NCBI GenBank assembly: GCA_029564595.1
Contig: JAKQPS010000176.1
Location: 62,001-126,000 of the forward strand
Length of the DNA stretch: 64,000 nucleotides
Direction of reading: 5' to 3'
DNA from: a bacterium
GTDB taxonomy: Bacteria; UBP15; UBA6099
The notes beneath the pieces were generated by a model, which did no database searches, was not told the origin of the DNA, and was given only the letters and a program-made list of their open reading frames with translations. A program made the translations under genes and the position numbers. Positions within the stretch are counted from its first letter, which is position 1, and each line of letters begins with the position of its first letter. This document shows, piece by piece, positions 58,591 to 64,000 of this stretch.

Positions 58591-58817
58591 TTTGAACCCG
58601 AATCAGTCATTAGGATTCGGGAGCGATTATTCAGAGCGGATGAAATGCGAGGCGCAAGACGCGTTTTTGAAGTAGGGGCGGGGTTGCCCCGCCCCAAATT
58701 GTCGTAGTTATTGGGCGCGGAAACCGCGCCCCTACAGAACAAAAAAAAGTGGCGGCAACGAAGCAGTTCGCCGCTATGAAAATCGCCCCGGTTCGTCGGC
58801 TCTATCGACGAATCCGG
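58591..58817. repeat. nested-hairpin intergenic repeat, copy C
   Basis: Third copy of the element at 9519 and 23849, full length. TTTGAACCCGAATCAGTC with GATTCGGG opens it, the GGGGCGGGG and GGGCGCGG hairpins are central, and GTTCGTCG with CGACGAA closes it. It lies between the acyltransferase gene and the large TPR gene, where no gene is present over 400 bases. Confidence 0.9.
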
Positions 58818-58938
58818 GTATATTGCGCGTCGGTGTTGCTTCTGCGAAATGGATTTTTAGAAAACCACAATGCGAAACAGGACACCCGCTCTATTCCTTA
58901 AAGCGGGCGCCGGGCGGGCAATGCGGATTCCGGGGGGG

Positions 58939-61900
58939 TTATCTGCGGTAGTCGGCGCCGCGTTTGAATTCCCGGTCTATGTATTTTACGACGTCCTGTC
59001 TGGCGGGATATCTGACGAGGTTGTAGTGATCCATGATGACATTGGCGACGCCTGCGCAGTAGTCGTCGAAGGCGGAGAGCTTGATCTGCGCGGCTTCGCG
59101 GTATGGCGTAGCGGCGGCGATTCCGTCCGCGCGCGCCGCGCCTTTCATCTCGCCGTCGTACAGCGGCAGGCCGGTCTCGACCAGCATAATCTTCGTCTGG
59201 ACGGCCTGCGAGCCTTCGACCAAGCTGACTTTCTTGAGGCCCATGTATTTCGATTCCTTGACGTCCGTCAACTGCTGTCTGCCGAGGTTCCCCACGTAAA
59301 CGATGTCCGCCGGATATTTGGCGAGCATTTTTTTGATGAACTGCTCGGAGCTTCTCTCCTTGTACGGGACGCGGGAAAGGTCTTCTTCGGGGACGACGAC
59401 TCTGAAGTAGCCGGTCTCTCTGAGGGAGGCGGCTATCTTGTCGGTGTGGACGTCTGCGGGAGCGGGGTTCCATCTTTCTGTTCCGCGCGGGTTCTCGAAC
59501 GGCAGCGCGAGGATGGTTTTCTTGTGATAGACGGATTTGAAGACTTCGTAGAAATCGAGGACTACGAGGGGGGCGAGGCTTTTGAGCGGAACTTCACTGT
59601 CGGCTTCGGAGAGGCGCGCGTAGGGGATGTATTCCGAGGCGACGGCTATCTTGACGGGATTGAAGGGGATGCCGGATTTCTGGACGATGTAGCTGAAGTT
59701 GGAGGCTAGCGTGTCGTTGCGCGGGTCGAGTTCGAGGGCGCGGTAAGCGCGCTCCTGCGCTCCTTCGATGTCTCCCGAGCGGAACATGCAGAGGGCGGCG
59801 TTGTTCAGAGGGCCGGACCTCGGACATCCGCGAGACACCGCCGCTTCGAGCAGTCCTGCGGCTTCGTCGCATTTGCCCGCGAACACCAGCATGGATGCCA
59901 GATTCGCCGCCGCGCATCCGTCGTTTTCGTCAGCTTTAACAGCGGCGTTGAAGTCTTCCACGGCCAGTTCAGGCCTGTTGAGTTTCAGGTTGACATATCC
60001 GAGGCTGTTGCGGGCGACGGAGTGAGCGGGAGATTTTTCAAGGGCCGACCTGAAAATGACGGCGGCCTCGTGAATCCTGCCACGCTCGGCGGCGACCAGC
60101 CCGGACACCGTCAGGTAGTCGGGGTCGGCGGGATGTATCTCAAGCGCTCTCTTGATGTCCGTGTCCGCTTTCTCTATGTCTTTGACGCTTAGGTTGTATC
60201 TTGCCGCGCGGTAGTATTCGGCGGCGCGCTCTTCGGCGGTCATCTCGAATTCTTTAAGTTTCTGTTCCTCGCGCTCTTCGCCGGAGAGAGTTCCTCTTGC
60301 GCGGGGGGCGCGCTCGTATTCGGGTTGTTTTTCCGGTTCGACGGCCTTCGCCGCCGCCGCCGGGACAGGCTCGGATATTTTCTTTTCCGCAACCTGAGCG
60401 GGCGCGGGCTGCGCTTCTTCTTCGGTCGCCGGCCTCCTCTGCCTTAAAACAGGTTTGTCCTCTTCCGGTTCCGCCGCAACGACGACCGTCGCCGGAGCAG
60501 GCGCAGGCGCAGGCTCGACTGCAGGAGCGGGGGCCGGGGCGGGTTTCGTTTCAACTACAGGCGTCGGCGCGGGGGCGGGAGATGGTTTAGCTTCAACCAC
60601 GGGAGCCGGAGCGGGTTCAGGTTGTTTTTCGACAACTCTCGCGGGCGCGGCCGGGGCGACAACAGGTTCGGGCTTTTTCTCCTCTGCGACCACAGGCGCG
60701 GGCGCGGGAGCAGGAGCAGGTTCCGGCTTTTTCTCTTCAACGACAGGAGCAGGCGCAGGCGCAGGCTCGACTGCAGGAGCGGGGGCCGGGGCGGGTTTCG
60801 TTTCAACCACAGGCGCGGGCGCGGGAGTCGGTTCCGGAGCGGGTTGTTTTGCGACAACGACCTTCGCGGGGCCGCCCTGACGCGCGGGCGCGGGCGCGGG
60901 TTTTTTCTCTTCGACCGCCGGGGCGGGCGCGGGCGCGGCGGCGGCGACTGCCGCCGGGGCGGCGGGCGCGGGAGCAGGCTCAGGTTTTTTCTCTTCCGCT
61001 ACTGCGGGAGCCGGAGCGGGTTTCGCTTCAGCCGCGGGCGCCGGGGCCGTTTCTGGAGCCGCCTTCTGCATCGGAGCGGGCGCGGGGGAAGCTTTTTCCG
61101 CCGCCTCGGCCTCCCCTTTAGGTTTCATGGCGACTTCTTTGGGCAGCCCTTTGAGCGGCCCTTCCCGGTGCGTCATCTGCTCGTGCCGTTCTTTTTCAGC
61201 TTTGATGAACTGATAATTTTTCTTAAACTGAGGGTTCTGCGGGTCCCGTTTTATCACCTGCTCCATTTCGCGGATGGCGTCGTCGAACCTGCCGACTTTG
61301 TAGTAAGCGTAGGCGAGATTGTTTCTGGGGAGCGCGTAGTCGGGGGCGATTTTCACGGCCTGCTCGTGGAATTTCACGGCGGTGGCGAAGTCGCCTCTTT
61401 CGGTGTAGACGTTGCCGAGGTTGATGTGGGCGGTAAGCAATTCCGGGTCGAGTTCGAGAGCGCGGCGGAGTTCGATTTCCGCTTCCGCAAAGTTCCTGAG
61501 CAGGTAGTGGGTCTGTCCGATATTATTGTGAATGACGGATATGTCGGGACTTTCGGGCGGAGTAAGTTCGAGGGCTTTTCTGAAAGACTCGATGGATTTT
61601 GCATAGTCGTTTTTCGCGTTGTAGGCGACGCCGAGGCCGGAGTGGGCGGCGGCGAGGGTGGGGTCAAGCTCGACGGCGCGGGCAAGGGTGGCGACCGCGT
61701 CGTCGAATTTTCCCATGTCCAACTGGATGAGGCCCAATTCGTTTTTGAAGTAGGCGTTGGAGGGTTCGAGTTCGATGGCGCGGGAAATCTGTGCGGCGGC
61801 TTCGTCGAGCAGGCCGTCTTCGTGAAGTTCTACGCCGCGTTTAAATAAATCCGTAGCGGACTGGGCCGAGGCTCCGGCGGCGGACGCCAGAGAAAAAACG

Positions 61901-61959
61901 GCTGCGGCGAGCGCCGCAAGAGCCGCCCTCGTTATCTTTGTCCCGGTCTTATCTCTCAT
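58939..61959 (-). CDS. exported TPR protein with a Pro-Ala-rich linker
   Basis: A 1006-residue protein. The signal peptide ends at ASAQSATD. Residues about 35-235 contain five or six TPR repeats (RAIELEPSNAYFKNELGLIQL and so on). Residues about 283-505 form a Pro/Ala/Glu/Lys low-complexity linker of PAPAPAVE type, made of DNA direct repeats. More TPR repeats follow at about 575-740. The C-terminal 200 residues are a globular domain with KTILALPFENPRGTERW and ADIVYVGNLGRQQL, which looks like the CsgG/TolB-type N-terminal fold of periplasmic proteins. It should be a periplasmic or envelope scaffold. AGAGGTG precedes ATG 61959. Confidence 0.85.
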   Translation of the reverse strand: MRDKTGTKITRAALAALAAAVFSLASAAGASAQSATDLFKRGVELHEDGLLDEAAAQISRAIELEPSNAYFKNELGLIQLDMGKFDDAVATLARAVELDPTLAAAHSGLGVAYNAKNDYAKSIESFRKALELTPPESPDISVIHNNIGQTHYLLRNFAEAEIELRRALELDPELLTAHINLGNVYTERGDFATAVKFHEQAVKIAPDYALPRNNLAYAYYKVGRFDDAIREMEQVIKRDPQNPQFKKNYQFIKAEKERHEQMTHREGPLKGLPKEVAMKPKGEAEAAEKASPAPAPMQKAAPETAPAPAAEAKPAPAPAVAEEKKPEPAPAPAAPAAVAAAAPAPAPAVEEKKPAPAPARQGGPAKVVVAKQPAPEPTPAPAPVVETKPAPAPAPAVEPAPAPAPVVEEKKPEPAPAPAPAPVVAEEKKPEPVVAPAAPARVVEKQPEPAPAPVVEAKPSPAPAPTPVVETKPAPAPAPAVEPAPAPAPATVVVAAEPEEDKPVLRQRRPATEEEAQPAPAQVAEKKISEPVPAAAAKAVEPEKQPEYERAPRARGTLSGEEREEQKLKEFEMTAEERAAEYYRAARYNLSVKDIEKADTDIKRALEIHPADPDYLTVSGLVAAERGRIHEAAVIFRSALEKSPAHSVARNSLGYVNLKLNRPELAVEDFNAAVKADENDGCAAANLASMLVFAGKCDEAAGLLEAAVSRGCPRSGPLNNAALCMFRSGDIEGAQERAYRALELDPRNDTLASNFSYIVQKSGIPFNPVKIAVASEYIPYARLSEADSEVPLKSLAPLVVLDFYEVFKSVYHKKTILALPFENPRGTERWNPAPADVHTDKIAASLRETGYFRVVVPEEDLSRVPYKERSSEQFIKKMLAKYPADIVYVGNLGRQQLTDVKESKYMGLKKVSLVEGSQAVQTKIMLVETGLPLYDGEMKGAARADGIAAATPYREAAQIKLSAFDDYCAGVANVIMDHYNLVRYPARQDVVKYIDREFKRGADYRR

Positions 61960-62085
61960 CTGCGCACCTCTGTCGGCGAGTGTGTTTTTCGGAACCGGGC
62001 GTCAAGCCCGGAGCGCGACCGCGCGATCCGGCGGACGCCGTTTTCATTAAGAAATCAACCTTCTTACATTACAATACTCAGATTA

Positions 62086-63999
62086 TTATTTCAAGTTCTC
62101 AAGCTCGCGCCGCGCCGTCGCGGCTCCGTCGCTTACCGAGTTCGCGTCGATCCCCTTGCGATACCATTCGGCTGCGGCCCCGGCGTCTTTGTATATGTCG
62201 CGGTGTATCCGCGCGATGTAAACGAAACTGATTGAATTGTCCGGCTTGGCGGCTATGGACTTTTCGTAGTAATCAATGGCGCGGTCGAAATCGCCTTTTT
62301 CCTCGCAGACCTTTGCGACCTGAATCTGCAGGTCGAACTTGTCAGGGAGCAGCGCGGCGGCGGCTCCGAGATATTTGAGGGCCTCGGCGAGTTTGCCCAT
62401 CTGGTAGTACGCGTCGCCTGTCTTATAGAGCAGCGCGGTGTCGGTCTTGTTGGACTCCAAGACGTCGAAGGCTTCGGTGTAGAACCTTACTGCGTCCGCG
62501 AACCTGCCCTTGCCGTATCTCTCGCTGCCTATATAGATGAGGGTTTTTGAGAAATTGCGGCGGGCGTCGATGTCGCCGGGCCTGAGTTGATAGTATTTGC
62601 GGTATTCCTCGGCGGCTTTCCAGTAGTTTGCCCCGGCGAAGTGGATATCGGCGAGTTCCTTGCGCGGGGCCGGGTAGTCGGGCCGTTCGGCGAGGACTTC
62701 GGCGAGGAGGATGTGAGCGTCGCGGGAGCGGCCTTCGCCGCGTCTGGCTTTGGCGAGGGCGGTTTTGCATAGGCTCCGGGGGATGGGCATTTCGACGCAG
62801 GTTTCCAGCCGGGCGGTTGCGGCGTCCGTTCTGCCCGCCGCTCTCATGACCTCGCTCTGGCCGTACTGCCAAAGTTCGGGCATGACTCTGATGAACAGCG
62901 CGAAGGCGAGAAGCATCGCGCCGAAAGTCGCCGCCGCGACCGCCGCCCACGACGGGATGTCGAAATCGAAAAGGTTGCTGCCGGACGGGAACGCGGCGGC
63001 TCCTCTGAAGAGCAACAGGCCGCCCGCGAAAGCGAAGGCCGCGCCGGGGCCTAGGATAAAAGCGAAGAAGATTAGTCCGGGGGCTTGGCCTGAGCCTGCG
63101 GGGAGTCGAGCTGGGAGCGTTTCGGGCGCTGCGCCGGGCGCGCTGTCTTTCCGGCTTTCCGTCAGCAGAAGCGGAGCGAAACCCTCCGGCAGCAGCGGCT
63201 CGCGGGCTTCGAGATAGACTGCGAATCCTTCGCCGAGACCGGACGCGGCGTTCCAATGCCTAACGCCGAGCAGCGCCGCCCCGGCTCCGAGAAGCGCGAC
63301 CGCGACCGCCGCGACTTGTATGAGAGACACGATTTTTTTCGGCAGCGCGGCCAGAACGACACACGCGGCAAGAGCGCAGACCGCGACGATTCCAGCCGTC
63401 GCTTTAGGCAGCATGTCCGCCCTGTCCGCGAAGAGGAACACAGCCGGGAGCCGCCATGCAGAAAGCGGTTCGCCCTCGAACAGATAGAACCAAGGAACGA
63501 GCAGGGAAACGGCAGTCAGCGCGGCTCCGGCCCCGAACAGGATGTACGGGCGGGTTTTCGCGGCAAGCCGTTTCAGCTTGCCCTTGTCTTCCCCGGCGCT
63601 TGCGATTCCCAGTTCCAGCAGTTCCGCTTCGGTGAAAGCGCGCTCAAACCTGTCCTGTTTATCGACCGCCGACGCGCCGGCCTTCGGAGCGTCTTTTTTC
63701 GCCGGAGTCTGGTCCGCCTCGTGGAATCCGTCGGCGGAGAACCCAAGGCCGGTCGGCGGTCCCGCAGCCCGGCTCTTTTTGAACTGATCGGGGTCTTCGA
63801 TGACTTCCATGCCGCCGAAATCACCCGCGTCGAACGGTATTCCGGCTTCGGACGAATAAACGTCGTCGTATCCGAGCTTCGTCTTGGGGGCGGAGGATTT
63901 CGGAGTCGCGGAGTCCGCGCTCTCCATCTTCGAGCCGCATTTGTTGCAGAACTTCACGCCGTCGGGCGGCAGGTTTCCGCAATTGAGGCAGATAGGCAT
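62086..63999 (-). CDS. zinc-ribbon, membrane and TPR protein
   Basis: A 637-residue protein. It starts with a zinc ribbon (CLNCG and FCNKCG, residues 4-21), then a charged linker of about 130 residues. Four to five membrane helices fall between about residues 150 and 370 (FGAGAALTAVSLLVPWFY, AGIVAVCALAACVVLAALP, IQVAAVAVALLGAGAALL, IFFAFILGPGAAFAFAGG). TPR repeats fill the C-terminal 220 residues (LAEVLAERPDYPAPRKELADI, YYQMGKLAEALKYL). The zinc ribbon at the start suggests the first codon is right; it lies one base from the window edge. It shares the TPR theme with the neighbour in the same direction. A cytoplasmic-face sensor or scaffold is likely. Confidence 0.83.
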   Translation of the reverse strand: MPICLNCGNLPPDGVKFCNKCGSKMESADSATPKSSAPKTKLGYDDVYSSEAGIPFDAGDFGGMEVIEDPDQFKKSRAAGPPTGLGFSADGFHEADQTPAKKDAPKAGASAVDKQDRFERAFTEAELLELGIASAGEDKGKLKRLAAKTRPYILFGAGAALTAVSLLVPWFYLFEGEPLSAWRLPAVFLFADRADMLPKATAGIVAVCALAACVVLAALPKKIVSLIQVAAVAVALLGAGAALLGVRHWNAASGLGEGFAVYLEAREPLLPEGFAPLLLTESRKDSAPGAAPETLPARLPAGSGQAPGLIFFAFILGPGAAFAFAGGLLLFRGAAAFPSGSNLFDFDIPSWAAVAAATFGAMLLAFALFIRVMPELWQYGQSEVMRAAGRTDAATARLETCVEMPIPRSLCKTALAKARRGEGRSRDAHILLAEVLAERPDYPAPRKELADIHFAGANYWKAAEEYRKYYQLRPGDIDARRNFSKTLIYIGSERYGKGRFADAVRFYTEAFDVLESNKTDTALLYKTGDAYYQMGKLAEALKYLGAAAALLPDKFDLQIQVAKVCEEKGDFDRAIDYYEKSIAAKPDNSISFVYIARIHRDIYKDAGAAAEWYRKGIDANSVSDGAATARRELENLK

Positions 64000-64000
64000 A

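Noticed and set aside
60622-61848. Long plus-strand frame of 408 residues with Gly/Arg-rich sequence
   Set aside because: It is the antisense reading of the Pro-Ala linker and TPR repeats of the exported TPR gene; low complexity explains its openness.

Overview
The window reads as chromosomal DNA from an uncultured, probably anaerobic, Gram-negative-type bacterium. It is GC-rich in most places, with clear Shine-Dalgarno sites and many 4-base ATGA/GTGA gene overlaps. Signs of an anaerobic life are a two-gene SMS-type Fe-S cluster system, a ferredoxin:thioredoxin-reductase/rubredoxin fusion next to a glutaredoxin, and several radical SAM enzymes. The secreted MXAN_6640-like protease and the MopE-like calcium motifs recall Deltaproteobacteria or deep-branching candidate phyla, but nothing here fixes the phylum. 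I see no phage, transposase, CRISPR array or rRNA.

Layout, left to right. 1-2394: the end of a CHASE2-domain gene, then a radical SAM/SPASM enzyme followed after one base by a metallo-beta-lactamase-fold enzyme. 2421-5571: a cyclophilin-like protein, a type II restriction-modification pair and a secreted esterase. 5803-9015: tRNA-Val, an AT-richer GT-C type membrane glycosyltransferase and a solute-binding lipoprotein. 9016-9825: non-coding, with a repeat element and DnaA-box-like sites. 9826-14636: adenylate cyclase, Fe-S assembly genes smsB/smsC, a divergent LysR regulator and a small glycogen-binding-type protein. 14930-23789: LemA, GalT, RNase P RNA with promoter and terminator, a FecR-domain protein, the glutaredoxin/FTR pair, a GH38 alpha-mannosidase, a pilin-like protein and an M14 carboxypeptidase.

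24194-34026 is a run of three secreted proteins on the minus strand: a dockerin-type protein, a putative metalloprotease and a 2149-residue protein. The last two share a C-terminal GW(N/H)-rich double-repeat domain. 34128-38149: GNAT acetyltransferase, aconitase and a degenerate receiver-PilZ protein. 38332-40150 is an AT-rich three-gene cassette (two DUF488 genes and a dual-OB-type gene) that looks like an accessory nucleic-acid-related or defence module. 40216-48013: a Tat-signal radical SAM protein, a GHMP kinase overlapping a HAD phosphatase, an IrrE-PIN toxin-antitoxin-like pair with a palindromic operator, and a UvrA protein.

48142-51453 is a HAD/HisB-like/HisD-like operon in which several metal-ligand positions of both His enzymes are changed, so it may not make histidine. 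51454-58539: tandem hairpin repeats, rhomboid protease, IolB-like isomerase, nitroreductase, DUF2804 protein, amidohydrolase and acyltransferase. 58939-63999: two large TPR proteins, one with a long Pro-Ala linker. Three intergenic repeat families (a 190-230 bp nested-hairpin element, GGGTGCCACCC hairpins and a 133-bp direct repeat) and one terminal-inverted-repeat element are scattered through the window.
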